A DNA stretch of 64,000 bases from Halobacillus dabanensis (lineage in GTDB: Bacteria > Bacillota > Bacilli > Bacillales > Halobacillaceae), in assembly GCF_900114165.1 (NCBI RefSeq), contig NZ_FOSB01000004.1, positions 124,001 through 188,000 on the forward strand. The letters run 5' to 3'. The notes below the pieces were generated by a model. That model worked only from the letters and a program-made list of their open reading frames with translations. It searched no databases and was not told the DNA's origin. This document shows positions 47,042-56,263 of this stretch, one piece after another. Numbering within the stretch: position 1 is the first letter of the stretch; each line of letters begins with the position of its first letter. The translations under genes and the position numbers were made by a program.

Positions 47042-48295
47042 CTATCCCCCTATAACGCCCGCTTTTTTCAAATCAATGACGAAACGGCCATCTTCCATCC
47101 GCCAAAATTCTGAATCAAGCTCTTTACGTAATGTACGGAAAATACGATAGTCACGGAAAGGTTTTAAAATACCATCCGTTTCCCGTGGTCTCGTATCCGA
47201 TATTTGCATAGGTACAAACGACAATTCCACACCGTCATCATTTAAAAAGTCAAGCTGAGCCATGGTTGAATCCTTCGTTCTTGACCAGCCCTGGTCAAAA
47301 ACAAAGTTTCCAAGACTATTCATAACAATCGATGTTTTATCTTCACTATCAGGATCTTCAGGATCAGCTTCGATATGCACCCGGGTGACAGGCTCAAGTA
47401 CGTGAGAGTGGTGACCGATAATAACATCCGCTCCCATATCAGTCATCAAATACGCAAGCGTCTCCTGTGTATCATTCGAGCCAACCTGGTATTCGTCTCC
47501 CCAGTGGGCATGAACCATAACAATATCCGCCTGTTCTTTTGCCTCACGAATACGACTTTGCAGAACACCAAGACCTGCGTTCGTCAGCACACCACCCACG
47601 TATTCACTCGCGCTATACCCTTGAACAAAAACATCCGTGAACCCTAGAATGGCTATATTTCTTCCATCCGCATCAAAATAATGGATTTCCCCAGCATCTG
47701 TCATAGTTTCCTCTTCGTCAAACATTCCTTCTGCTGGATCCAAAGCGCGGCCTATTCCTAGTAAATCAACGTCCACATTTTCCATATGCTTCAGCGTCTC
47801 TTCTAAAGAAAGGTTTCCATAATCGAGCATATGATTATTTGCTAGATTCACTGAACTGAACCCTGCGTCTTCAATGGCTTGCTCTGCCCCTTTTTCCGCG
47901 TATAAATGGATATCTTTGTTTCTCAGCTCGAAGTCTTCCATTACACTTTTCACTTCTGGATCTTTCGCATCAATGACAGGGTTCTCAAAGTTCCCTGTCA
48001 CATAATCGGATTCCTCAAAAAATGGTGTTACATAATCGAACACTCGTCCGATCGGTTCTCCACTTCTTACAGCAGCATCCCGCACGTGACGACCGAGCAT
48101 CATATCACCCACCATCGAAATCCTGAAATCCACATCATCCGGACGTGTATCTTCTGGAAGCGAAGGCTTATCAATCCACTGATGGCCGAAAAAAGGCACA
48201 GCTAAAAGGGCCGCTAGCACCACTGAATGGAAAGGGGCTTTCTTTTTGTGCTTTTTCGTCCATACTTTCATCTTATATTTAAGATCTTTTTCCAT
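47042..48295 (-). CDS. capA: Poly-gamma-glutamate synthesis protein CapA/PgsA
   Basis: 417 residues. A basic cytoplasmic start (KKHKKKAPFH), one helix (SVVLAALLAVPFFG), then a metallophosphatase-like PGA_cap domain: RISMVGDMMLGRHVRD, VNLANNHMLDYGN, VHAHWGDEYQ and IGHHSHVLEPV. CapA is needed for export of the polymer. AGGAGA precedes the ATG. It follows pgsC by 13 bases and ggt follows by 13; no gene for the small subunit PgsE/CapE fits in between. Confidence 0.9.
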   Translation of the reverse strand: MEKDLKYKMKVWTKKHKKKAPFHSVVLAALLAVPFFGHQWIDKPSLPEDTRPDDVDFRISMVGDMMLGRHVRDAAVRSGEPIGRVFDYVTPFFEESDYVTGNFENPVIDAKDPEVKSVMEDFELRNKDIHLYAEKGAEQAIEDAGFSSVNLANNHMLDYGNLSLEETLKHMENVDVDLLGIGRALDPAEGMFDEEETMTDAGEIHYFDADGRNIAILGFTDVFVQGYSASEYVGGVLTNAGLGVLQSRIREAKEQADIVMVHAHWGDEYQVGSNDTQETLAYLMTDMGADVIIGHHSHVLEPVTRVHIEADPEDPDSEDKTSIVMNSLGNFVFDQGWSRTKDSTMAQLDFLNDDGVELSFVPMQISDTRPRETDGILKPFRDYRIFRTLRKELDSEFWRMEDGRFVIDLKKAGVIGG

Positions 48296-48308
48296 TGAAA
48301 AATCTCCT

Positions 48309-48758
48309 CTAAATCAAATGATACGCTGAAATCAATACAAAAGTCACAAATGCAATAAGGAAAGTGGCACTGAACGTAGGCAGAACCCCTTGCTTTTGTA
48401 TAGAATTTGCAATCAATCCGGGAACAATGACACCGATCCCCCGTAACTCCATAACAGGAAAAGGGGTGAGCGGATATAGATAATCCATCGACATCTTCAT
48501 CAAAACCCCGACGGTCAACATCGCAGCAAATTTACGACGGCCGTAAAGAACTGTGAACCTTGCGAGAACTTGAGAAACGAGTAAGTATGTAACAAGGCTG
48601 ATCAAACCGACAGCCAATACGTACATCACTTGATCGAATATCAAAGCTATGTAGCCCGGGACAACCAGCCCCGCGGGTACAATTCCAGTTTTCTCCGCAT
48701 ACAACAAACTTAATAAAACACCAAGGACAATCGCTATATATAAATCAGTACCGAACAC
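48309..48758 (-). CDS. pgsC: Poly-gamma-glutamate synthesis protein PgsC/CapC
   Basis: 149 residues, almost wholly membrane-embedded (about four helices). TDLYIAIVLGVLLSLLYAEK, GLVVPGYIAL and a late GIGVIVPGLIANSIQKQG match PgsC. It forms the membrane synthase with PgsB. The start is a GTG at 48758 with GGGAG some 11 bases upstream. It lies 21 bases after the pgsB 3' part. Confidence 0.92.
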   Translation of the reverse strand: MFGTDLYIAIVLGVLLSLLYAEKTGIVPAGLVVPGYIALIFDQVMYVLAVGLISLVTYLLVSQVLARFTVLYGRRKFAAMLTVGVLMKMSMDYLYPLTPFPVMELRGIGVIVPGLIANSIQKQGVLPTFSATFLIAFVTFVLISAYHLI

Positions 48759-48779
48759 GTGGACTCCAACTCCCTACCA

Positions 48780-49676
48780 TTATTTGTTCGTCTGTAGAAC
48801 CTTACGTGAAAAAGAACGGCTCTCTTCCACCTCTTCCACTTCATCCCAGCCGATTTCTCCTCGATAAGACGGTTGGAACTCAAGCTCTTCTACAGCAGCG
48901 GCCACTTTTTCGCCCGCTCCGACAATATTTCCAATTCCATAAATAACACTATGATCGGGAAGCTCTTTCAAATGATCAACAATAACCTCTGTCGATGCTT
49001 TTTCCAAGTTTATGAGATTCAAAGGCCTGATCTTCCCCTCTTCATAGGCCTTCGTAACCGGCCACACACTCTCTCCCATGACAATCAACCGCTCCATTTC
49101 AATATGGGGCAGGACATTTTCTGCGAAATCGATGGTCCGCTCTACCCTGTCACTACGACAGCTCATCACTACTGTTCGTTCATGATCAGGGTAGTCCAAT
49201 TGCTGGATCCTCTCCCAAATATTCAATGTCGAAGTCGTATCGTTGGCAGCAAAACCATTAAAGAAGTACTTAGGTGCTTCCTCTTTACCAAAGCGGTGCA
49301 CACGCATAGCTCCAGGATCTACAGGGGCTTGCAACATACCTTCCAATGCCACTTCATGATCGATATTCAAAATGTCAGCCACAGCCATAGCCAGAGCAGC
49401 ATTTTGAGGAAAAATCATGAATGGGAACTTCTGTAGATACGTTTCATCTATCCAACTTTCATCCGCAACCACGACTTTTGAATTCTTCTGGCGGGCGACT
49501 TTCTCGAAGTATTTCTGATAAGGTGTTTCCGGTATAATGACATAACCATTCTCAGGAATCGTCGAGCTGAACGCTTCTGCAATATCATCCAATGTCGGTC
49601 CCATGACGTCCATATGGTCTTCAATTACGTTGGCAATGATGGTTATATTCGCCTTCACAAGCCGCTCCTGAAACAC
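48780..49676 (-). CDS. pgsB: Poly-gamma-glutamate synthase PgsB/CapB, C-terminal part after in-frame stop
   Basis: The remaining 298 codons of pgsB, in the same frame as the N-terminal part and separated from it only by TAG and one Lys codon. FQERLVKANI, NVIEDHMDVMGPTLDDIAEA, VDPGAMRVHRFG, FVNGFAAND-like FFNGFAANDTTSTLNIWERI, cut here to FFNGFAANDTTSTLNIW, and VIYGIGNIVGAG match PgsB. A GTG at 49676 could restart translation, giving about 33 kDa, but no clear ribosome site is visible. A 33-kDa in-phase form of PgsB has been reported in B. subtilis. Without the P-loop part it cannot bind ATP alone. Confidence 0.8.
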   Translation of the reverse strand: MFQERLVKANITIIANVIEDHMDVMGPTLDDIAEAFSSTIPENGYVIIPETPYQKYFEKVARQKNSKVVVADESWIDETYLQKFPFMIFPQNAALAMAVADILNIDHEVALEGMLQAPVDPGAMRVHRFGKEEAPKYFFNGFAANDTTSTLNIWERIQQLDYPDHERTVVMSCRSDRVERTIDFAENVLPHIEMERLIVMGESVWPVTKAYEEGKIRPLNLINLEKASTEVIVDHLKELPDHSVIYGIGNIVGAGEKVAAAVEELEFQPSYRGEIGWDEVEEVEESRSFSRKVLQTNK

Positions 49677-49679
49677 TTT

Positions 49680-50048
49680 CTAATATTCAGGGTTCACGGC
49701 CATACATTCACTCACAAACGCATCCGCCCGCCTTTTCACCACTTTGTCCGTGATTTTCATTTGTTCATTAATATTAGGGCCTTGCAGACCACGGATGATT
49801 GGGTCCTCTTCTTCTTTATCCCAATAAAACATCCGGGCTGAAGTCCCTGTCGTTTTCCCGATAACTTTCCGCCCGTCTTGTTTCAATATCCCCATAACAA
49901 GACGAGTGACCGTCGATTTCCCACGGATTCCATTCACTAGAATCCTTGTCGGAATTTTTTTCAAGCGACGATCAAGCTTATATTTTTCCCAAAGACCTAC
50001 TACAAGTACAAAAACAAAAAAGATCATCAGGTAGGCTAACTCATCCAC
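49680..50048 (-). CDS. pgsB: Poly-gamma-glutamate synthase PgsB/CapB, N-terminal part (ends at in-frame TAG)
   Basis: 122 residues: a membrane helix (YLMIFFVFVLVVGLW), the ATP-binding loop NGIRGKSTVTRLVMGIL (GKST about 43-46) and GKTTGTSARMFYWD, then VSECMAVNPEY and TAG. Homologues continue NPDYQxxFQE, so the TAG replaces a conserved Gln codon (CAG to TAG, one transition). The reading frame goes on without shift into 48780-49676. Either this is a recent nonsense mutation, a readthrough site, or a real split. The start is GTG at 50048; a sigma-A promoter is at 50104-50130. Confidence 0.8.
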   Translation of the reverse strand: MDELAYLMIFFVFVLVVGLWEKYKLDRRLKKIPTRILVNGIRGKSTVTRLVMGILKQDGRKVIGKTTGTSARMFYWDKEEEDPIIRGLQGPNINEQMKITDKVVKRRADAFVSECMAVNPEY

Positions 50049-50103
50049 AAAATTTCACATCCCTCTCTTGTGAAAAAACACTATTACTCTCTAAAACTAT
50101 CAG

Positions 50104-50130
50104 ATTATAACATAAATCGCCACCGTCCAA
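50104..50130 (-). promoter_or_regulatory. Sigma-A promoter of the poly-gamma-glutamate operon
   Basis: On the minus strand an extended -10 box TGTTATAAT, with TTGGAC 15 bases or TTGTTG 18 bases upstream. It ends about 55 bases before the pgsB start. Confidence 0.65.
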
Positions 50131-50324
50131 CAAAAGTACCGCTATTACTTACATACCCTATTCATAAAAAATTAAATAGATTTTTCAAAAATATTTCAAA
50201 AATATACGCGGTATAATTATTCGACATTAAAATACATTTTATGACTTTCAATCTCCCGATAAATATTCAAAGAGATATAGCCAACCCTCTCTACAAAAGG
50301 ATTCTCCTGTTAATTTCCCTCCAT

Positions 50325-50368
50325 ACAAAAAGAGGTCTTGTCCCTTTTTCGGAACAAAACCTCTTTCA
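50325..50368 (-). terminator. Terminator of the PBP gene
   Basis: On the minus strand GAAAGAGGTTTTGTTCC pairs with GGGACAAGACCTCTTT (few mismatches), then TTTGT. It may work both ways. Confidence 0.75.
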
Positions 50369-50447
50369 TTTAACTTTCTGCTGTTTTTCTATCGATCCTC
50401 CTCTGAGTACTATTGTTAGAAATTCAGCAGAAAGACCGTACTTCCAT

Positions 50448-52415
50448 TTATTTTATGGTTTGGAAAACATTTTTAACTTTTGGTACAACGGTATGACTTC
50501 CCTCTTTAGCATCTTCAATCATCATGGATACTAATAAATCCTGAGTCTCTGTATCCCATGCGACAAACCATCCATTCTCCTGTCCTTCTTCACCCTGGGA
50601 TTGTTTCAGTTCCGCTGTGCCCGTTTTACCTGCCAAATCCAATCCTTCTATGTCAGGATGATGCGCTGTCCCTGCAGGATTATCGACAACAGCTTTCAAA
50701 CTTTCCTGGATGATCGAAGCCGTTTCTTCACTCATCACATTCTCATGCCACACCTGTCCTTCTTCTTTCTCAGCAACCATGGAAGGCTTGATAAGGGAAC
50801 CACCAGTAACAAACGGAGTGTATGTCATAGCTAAATGTAGTGGACTCATCTGAACTTGACCTTGCCCATATCCTGTGTCAGCAAGTAAAGCATCACTATC
50901 AAATGAGGAGTCGTTGAGGATTTGAGAGCTTTCGATAGGGAATTCGACAGGCAGTTCTTCTCCAAACCCAAAATCTTTGGTTGCTTGAAGGAATTCATCA
51001 CCACCAATTTCAAGAATTTCCCTTGCAAAGTAAATGTTGTCCGAGCGTACCAGAGCATCACGGAGATTCACTTGTGTCTCACTGGACGCCCCTTCGACCC
51101 GCGTCACTTCATGGCCACCCACATTTTCCGTTTCTCCGCTGATTGTCATGTCTTCCGCCGGATCTATAACTCCACTCTCTAAGCCGATAGCTGCAGTAAT
51201 CGGCTTAAAGGTCGACCCAGGGGAAAAAGTACGGTTGAATTTGTTCAACGTCGTTTCCTCACCTAATCCTAAAGTTTTAGCATTCGGATCATAAGCAGGT
51301 GTACTAACAAGAGCCAGGACTTCACCCGTTGTCGGATGGATGGCAGCGGCGGCCCCTGAGTCATCTTTCATTTGTTCATAAATAGCCTTCTGAACATCCA
51401 CCGCAATAGTCAAGTTGACATCTTGCCCATCTTCTTCCGCTTTTTCTGCCAGCACTTCTTTCCTTTCCCCTTCTTCATTGTAAACAGAAATGTTCCACCC
51501 GGTTTCCCCACGTAATTCCTTCTCCATCACTTTTTCTAATCCGGATTTCCCAATTTTGTCAGTTGCTGAATATCCTTCGTGTTCTTCTAATTCCTCTGCC
51601 GTTATATTCCCCATATAGCCAGTCAAATGAGCTGCAGCTTCCCCAAGTGGGTAAACACGCGATTCCACCCCTGGATCAATTAACTTCCCTCCAGGTAAAT
51701 TATTGATGGCCTTTAGTCTTTCCTCCTCATCATCTGGGACTTTAGCCAAGGGCACGAACGTTTCTGGGCCGACCCACGACTGGTTCAACTTCTGATCGAT
51801 TTCCTCTATCGACATATTCAATATCTCTGAAAACCCCTCTTTCAGTTTTTCTTCATCCTCCATCTCCCCTGGCACGATGCCAACTTCATTGACGGTCCCG
51901 TTTATTGCTAGTCCCTGCCCATCCGCACCGAAAATTTCTCCCCGTTCTGGGAAAAGGGCTGTTACTTCAACTGTATCCCCTTCTTCCATTTCCGGGAAAA
52001 TCATGGATGAATTCCAATCGATGGCCCACCGATTCTCTTCTTCCCCTTCTTCAAACACAAGGCGGGCAGCATGGGAAAATTCAATCGTACCTGCTAAAGA
52101 TTCCAATGATGCATCATACTCGAAAGAAGGAGTATCTTCCGCTTCATACTCTTGCTCCTCTTCAGGCAAATTATATGTAAATTCGAGTTCCTCTGTCCCC
52201 ATGTCCTCATATATGTTTGTATAACGTTCTACGAATTCTTCCTCAGATATCACATTTTTAGAAGATTCACTCAAATGAGCATACATATCTGAAAAATTTT
52301 GCTGTTCCCAATCATCCATATAAGCTTTGAATGTCTCTTCAGGCTTAGGTTGATCAGAGCATGCGGCGAGCATAACCAAAATAAATGAAAATAGTATCCA
52401 TCTCAGCATTTTCAA
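50448..52415 (-). CDS. Penicillin-binding transpeptidase lipoprotein (PBP3/PbpC, PBP2a-like)
   Basis: About 655 residues. Lipoprotein signal WILFSFILVMLAAC, an NTF2-like MecA_N domain (about 15-140), a dimerisation domain (about 140-310) and a class B transpeptidase domain. Active-site motifs: FSPGSTFKPITAA (SxxK Ser), VRSDNIYFA (SxN), and AGKTGTAELKQ (KTG). B. subtilis PbpC has the same layout. A TTG at 52415 is 8 bases from AAAGGAG and is preferred; an ATG six bases later gives nearly the same protein. It cross-links peptidoglycan on the outer face. Confidence 0.9.
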   Translation of the reverse strand: MKMLRWILFSFILVMLAACSDQPKPEETFKAYMDDWEQQNFSDMYAHLSESSKNVISEEEFVERYTNIYEDMGTEELEFTYNLPEEEQEYEAEDTPSFEYDASLESLAGTIEFSHAARLVFEEGEEENRWAIDWNSSMIFPEMEEGDTVEVTALFPERGEIFGADGQGLAINGTVNEVGIVPGEMEDEEKLKEGFSEILNMSIEEIDQKLNQSWVGPETFVPLAKVPDDEEERLKAINNLPGGKLIDPGVESRVYPLGEAAAHLTGYMGNITAEELEEHEGYSATDKIGKSGLEKVMEKELRGETGWNISVYNEEGERKEVLAEKAEEDGQDVNLTIAVDVQKAIYEQMKDDSGAAAAIHPTTGEVLALVSTPAYDPNAKTLGLGEETTLNKFNRTFSPGSTFKPITAAIGLESGVIDPAEDMTISGETENVGGHEVTRVEGASSETQVNLRDALVRSDNIYFAREILEIGGDEFLQATKDFGFGEELPVEFPIESSQILNDSSFDSDALLADTGYGQGQVQMSPLHLAMTYTPFVTGGSLIKPSMVAEKEEGQVWHENVMSEETASIIQESLKAVVDNPAGTAHHPDIEGLDLAGKTGTAELKQSQGEEGQENGWFVAWDTETQDLLVSMMIEDAKEGSHTVVPKVKNVFQTIK

Positions 52416-52740
52416 TATACTCTCTCCTTTACTTACACAAGTAGACAATTTCTTCCTTCTTTCATAATAATATATCTATCACACGTTGAACAGCGGAAGA
52501 CTCGGCTCGGAGATATTGGGCACAAGATTATTGTTGATCCATGGATTTTTTATATACATAGTAAATCAGGAGTGTAACTTTTTATTGTAATTATAAATCA
52601 CCACGAATCTCGTTTAACAAAAGAAGTTTAAAAGATACAAATTCAAAATCGTTACGGTAAGCTGGGACTCAATGTCGCTCCTGCAAAATACGAAATAAAA
52701 AACGTGTGAAATCAAGATTTTGATTTCACACGTTTTTTGT
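52416..52740. other. Intergenic region upstream of the PBP gene
   Basis: About 325 bases. Besides the bidirectional terminator at 52697-52740 I see only AT-rich leader sequence and no convincing promoter or ORF. Confidence 0.5.
52697..52740. terminator. Bidirectional terminator after the BCCT gene
   Basis: AACGTGTGAAATCAA and TTGATTTCACACGTT are perfect arms around a 4-base loop, with T-runs on both sides. Confidence 0.9.
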
Positions 52741-54309
52741 TCAGGCAGAATCTCTTTCTGCTTTCTTCTTCTTGTCTTCCCTTATATTATTGTTCCAGGC
52801 ACGATCTTCATCCATCATCTTCTTCGCAGCATAAATGAGAATAAACTGGATGATAATCACCGGAAGCCCCATCATTCCAGAAATGACTTCTAGTGGAGGC
52901 AATCCCCCGATTCTCATAAGCACTAAAGCAAATGCTGTAATAATAGCTGCAATAATAATCCTTAATATTTTCGGAGGTTCGAATTTACTCATATCCCTCG
53001 TGCTTGTATAAGCTGCTACCGTGTATGTGGTTGAATCAAGTGTCGTAGTCAAGAAAATGAGCGCAACAACCATAAATATAATAATAGCTACCTCACCGAA
53101 CGGAAGGGTCGAAAGAATATCCGGAATAGCCGCCATACGGTCATTTTCCTGGACAAGGTTAAGAATGGACATATCACCAGTAAGGTAACGATGGACACCA
53201 AGTCCGCCGAGTACTCCTGTAGCTATCCAGGAAATGAGAGTAGGCGCCAGCAGGTAGGTGAGAATCATTTCCTTAATCGTGCGTCCTCTGGATATTTTCG
53301 CAGCAAACACACTGTGAAGCATCGCCCATGTGGCACTATAGGCAAACCAGAATACCGTATTACTTTGTATGTGGGATGCTTCCCCCTGATGCACGGAATC
53401 TGTATTCAGAGACATATTCAAATAGTTGGACAATAGGAATGACACACTATCTGAAAAATAATTGAGGATGAATACCCCTGGACCTCCGATTAATATAAAT
53501 ACAGCAAAAAGACCTGCAATATACATGTTCCATGTACTTAATCTCTTTATCCCTTTTTCAATACCGAGATAAGCACTTATGGAAAATAAAAGTACCCAAA
53601 TAATCGTCACGGTGATAGTCAAGGTAAAGTTCACTTGTATCCCCATTAAATGGGATAAATTTTGGGTAATAATCGGCGCACCAAGTCCCAATGTAACAGA
53701 AGCACCTGCAAGAATACTAATCAGGAAAAGAACATCAAGGACTTTTCCCCCGATACCATCTGTGAACCGGTCTCCGAACAGGACACGGCATGCTTCTGAA
53801 ATCCTCATTAAAGGACGTTTACGAACATGGAGAATATACCCCATCGCAGGAGCAATCATGACGAAAATCGCAAAGACTTGAAAGCCCCACAAAAACATAC
53901 TGTAGGCATTTCCCCACAATAAAGCCTCCGGAGAACCTGCTTCCACCCCTGCTGGTGGATCATTGGCTACAGATGTCCATTGCAACATCCCTGTCCGCAT
54001 AATCGTCGATCCGACACCCATTGCGATCAGGATAGACGCATACTCAAACAAATTGAAGCGTGGTTTCTGTTTAGGGTCTCCAAGGACGACCTGACCATAT
54101 TTAGAAAAAGATAAATACAAACCAGCCACAACCAGTATGATGCCATACCATAAGTATCCCCAACTAAAACTCTCAACAATGGCAGCGAATATGGAGTTCA
54201 GCAACTCCAATGATTCGGTTTCATATAAGGCAAATGGAATGCTGATCGCGATCATGATAATAATTGCTGGAATAAATATCTTATAATCAATCAAATTCTT
54301 ATTAAACAT
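52741..54309 (-). CDS. BCCT family transporter, divergent
   Basis: 522 residues, about 12 membrane helices, typical BCCT size. Family marks: EYASILIAMGVGSTIM, SISAYLGIEKGIKRLSTWN, KISRGRTIKEM and TTTLDSTTYTVAAYTS. In most betaine/choline carriers helix 8 has WWxSW before ARISRGR. Here the matching residues are YSATW, so two of three cage Trp are gone and the substrate may not be a betaine. The Lys/Glu-rich tail (EDKKKKAERDSA) could be an osmosensing tail. AGGAGG precedes the ATG. It is probably cotranscribed with the gene at 54445. Confidence 0.85.
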   Translation of the reverse strand: MFNKNLIDYKIFIPAIIIMIAISIPFALYETESLELLNSIFAAIVESFSWGYLWYGIILVVAGLYLSFSKYGQVVLGDPKQKPRFNLFEYASILIAMGVGSTIMRTGMLQWTSVANDPPAGVEAGSPEALLWGNAYSMFLWGFQVFAIFVMIAPAMGYILHVRKRPLMRISEACRVLFGDRFTDGIGGKVLDVLFLISILAGASVTLGLGAPIITQNLSHLMGIQVNFTLTITVTIIWVLLFSISAYLGIEKGIKRLSTWNMYIAGLFAVFILIGGPGVFILNYFSDSVSFLLSNYLNMSLNTDSVHQGEASHIQSNTVFWFAYSATWAMLHSVFAAKISRGRTIKEMILTYLLAPTLISWIATGVLGGLGVHRYLTGDMSILNLVQENDRMAAIPDILSTLPFGEVAIIIFMVVALIFLTTTLDSTTYTVAAYTSTRDMSKFEPPKILRIIIAAIITAFALVLMRIGGLPPLEVISGMMGLPVIIIQFILIYAAKKMMDEDRAWNNNIREDKKKKAERDSA

Positions 54310-54444
54310 CCAATCCTCCTAAGCTATGTGACTTTCTTCTCAAACAATACCCGCTCCCCCCTGCCCCATAACATAAAAAGGATGAAATTTTTAATAAATT
54401 ACTATATCAGGAATTTCCCAATCACTCAGACAAATGCTACGGAA

Positions 54445-55671
54445 CTATTTTGCTTTCTTTAACATCGTGGTTCCCTCTTCTTCCTCTTCTTGCTTTTTTT
54501 CTTTCTCTTTTTCAGCTTCTTTGATTTGTTTGTAGCGTTGCTGCTGCCGATGTCCATAAGTGGAAGACAACACAACCTCTTCTTTCTCGAGTGCTGATCC
54601 TAACGCACCGATGATTGTTGAGACACTAGTCGCTGTCCATGCAATATAAAAATAATTCACGTATCCTACATCTCCCGATAACTGTGATTCCAGCATCCCC
54701 ATTGGAATGATTGCGATGACAGCGACTGAAAATAAAAGGAATAATAAGAAATAATATAAAGTGACAGTAAGAAACAAGGTAAGAACCGTTGCAATGTTAT
54801 ATAATTTCCGCAGATAATCAGCACGTTTTTCATTTGGCTTTTCCCATAAATTGTGAGCGAGGATGATCCACCAGACCATTGCAAATATGGAGACAATGGA
54901 AAGCATGAACATACGCCAGATGCCATAACTATCACTCAGCATCCATAATGTCGGGAAGACGAGCGCATAGGTCCCTGTTGTAAAAGCAAAGATAATGACC
55001 TTCATAAATGCCGGGAACATCGCCCACGGCCTATTGGCACGTACCATTCCCGTCAACAGCCTTAATGCACCGCTGACTTGTGATCTCACCGTAAACCGGA
55101 CATCAATATTTGTTTCATCCCCATCCGGGGTTTCCCGCTGAATAGGAGAAAATACTTCAAAAACTCTCTTGCCAATCAACCTTTTATAACCTTTATTTTT
55201 CAGTTCATCATATTTCCCATCATCTTTTGACTGGATTCTATTCTTTGCATGTTCCCTGTCTTTCTCGGAACTTCCGAAATACATCTCATTGACCAACTGG
55301 AGAATCGACTCTCTGACGCGCTTCAACATAGGAGTAGAACCTAAGCCAGGAAGACTTATTAATGCGACGTTCCCCTCTTCGTATGCCTCTGCGATAATCG
55401 GCCTTTTTCCTTTGAATAATGGAAGGTCCGTAAGACAGACTGCAAAATCCCACTTTTTCTCAGACTTTTTATCCATAGTTGCACTCAATACCTCGTTAGA
55501 TTCTTCCGTCACCCCTGTCAGTGGATCGACAATGTACTCCACATCCCAGTCGAAACGATCTTCCACATAATAGCTCAGCAATTCTGGCAGTTGTTTATTT
55601 AATTTTTCTCCTAGTTCATTCGGGTAACCTGGTGCTGTAATTAACCCTATCTTTATCGTTGACTTGTTCAT
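54445..55671 (-). CDS. Membrane protein of unknown function, N-terminal soluble domain
   Basis: 408 residues. A soluble N-terminal domain of about 200 residues has an alpha/beta look (IKIGLITAPGYPNELGEKL, WDFAVCLTDLPLFKG). Four or five helices follow (about 215-355), then a charged, probably coiled tail with EKEKEKKQEEEEEG. I recall similar proteins carrying a misleading label as folate dehydrogenase; nothing here supports that. It lies 135 bases upstream of the BCCT gene, so it may be an accessory of that transporter. Confidence 0.6.
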   Translation of the reverse strand: MNKSTIKIGLITAPGYPNELGEKLNKQLPELLSYYVEDRFDWDVEYIVDPLTGVTEESNEVLSATMDKKSEKKWDFAVCLTDLPLFKGKRPIIAEAYEEGNVALISLPGLGSTPMLKRVRESILQLVNEMYFGSSEKDREHAKNRIQSKDDGKYDELKNKGYKRLIGKRVFEVFSPIQRETPDGDETNIDVRFTVRSQVSGALRLLTGMVRANRPWAMFPAFMKVIIFAFTTGTYALVFPTLWMLSDSYGIWRMFMLSIVSIFAMVWWIILAHNLWEKPNEKRADYLRKLYNIATVLTLFLTVTLYYFLLFLLFSVAVIAIIPMGMLESQLSGDVGYVNYFYIAWTATSVSTIIGALGSALEKEEVVLSSTYGHRQQQRYKQIKEAEKEKEKKQEEEEEGTTMLKKAK

Positions 55672-55797
55672 GACCTCACCTCCACTCCTTTGAAATTACT
55701 GCTAAAAAATATATAACCAAAAATATATTCTTTAAACGGATATTTAAGAGGGTTTTACAGAAAAATTCTTTAATGGAAAAGATCAGCTGTAAAGACC

Positions 55798-55828
55798 AAA
55801 AAAAGCCCAGAGTAACCTCTGAGCTTTA
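55798..55828 (-). terminator. Terminator after the VOC gene
   Basis: On the minus strand AAAGCTCAGAG pairs with CTCTGGGCTTT (one mismatch), followed by TTTT. Confidence 0.8.
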
Positions 55829-55839
55829 AACGTTTATTG

Positions 55840-56211
55840 TTATTTATTGAATTCAATTACATTGCCATCAGGATCACTGATATACACTTGATGCCATTCT
55901 GTCTTATTTTCAGGTTTATTCAATATTTCTACTTGCTTTTCTTTCATTCGTCTGATGAAAGCTTCGATATCCTTCACTCTAATCGCAAAGTGACCATCAC
56001 GGGAATCGATCGTTGTCGTCCCACGGAACGTTCGGCCTTCCTTGTATTCTATCAGGTGAATCTGGGTAGATCCGACCTGAAACCATGCACCAGGAAATCC
56101 GAAATCCGGTCTATCGGGGCTTTCTTCAAAACCGAGCACCTCTTTGTAAAAATGCTTCGCTTGTTCTATATCTTTCACTAATAGAGAAACGTGATGAATG
56201 CCTTCGTACAT
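55840..56211 (-). CDS. VOC family (glyoxalase/fosfomycin-resistance fold) protein
   Basis: 123 residues, one VOC domain: GIHHVSLLVKDIEQAKHFY with the metal His, YKEVLGFEE, QIHLIEYKEG with a His-x-x-Glu, GHFAIRVKD with the second His, and VYISDPDGNVIEF with the final Glu. All metal ligands of a glyoxalase I-like site are present. Substrate unknown. The ATG at 56211 follows AAAGGAG; the longer reading from 56289 overlaps the ZIP gene. Confidence 0.8.
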   Translation of the reverse strand: MYEGIHHVSLLVKDIEQAKHFYKEVLGFEESPDRPDFGFPGAWFQVGSTQIHLIEYKEGRTFRGTTTIDSRDGHFAIRVKDIEAFIRRMKEKQVEILNKPENKTEWHQVYISDPDGNVIEFNK

Positions 56212-56263
56212 GCTTCCACTCCTTTTTCCTTTCCTCCAGTGTACTTGATATCCAGTAGAGTAG

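Larger units (their letters stand above)
50049..50412. other. Intergenic region between the pgs operon and the PBP gene
   Basis: About 400 bases without a gene. It contains the pgs promoter (50104-50130), an AT-rich stretch (about 50160-50240) and the terminator of the PBP gene (50325-50368). Nothing else stands out. Confidence 0.6.
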
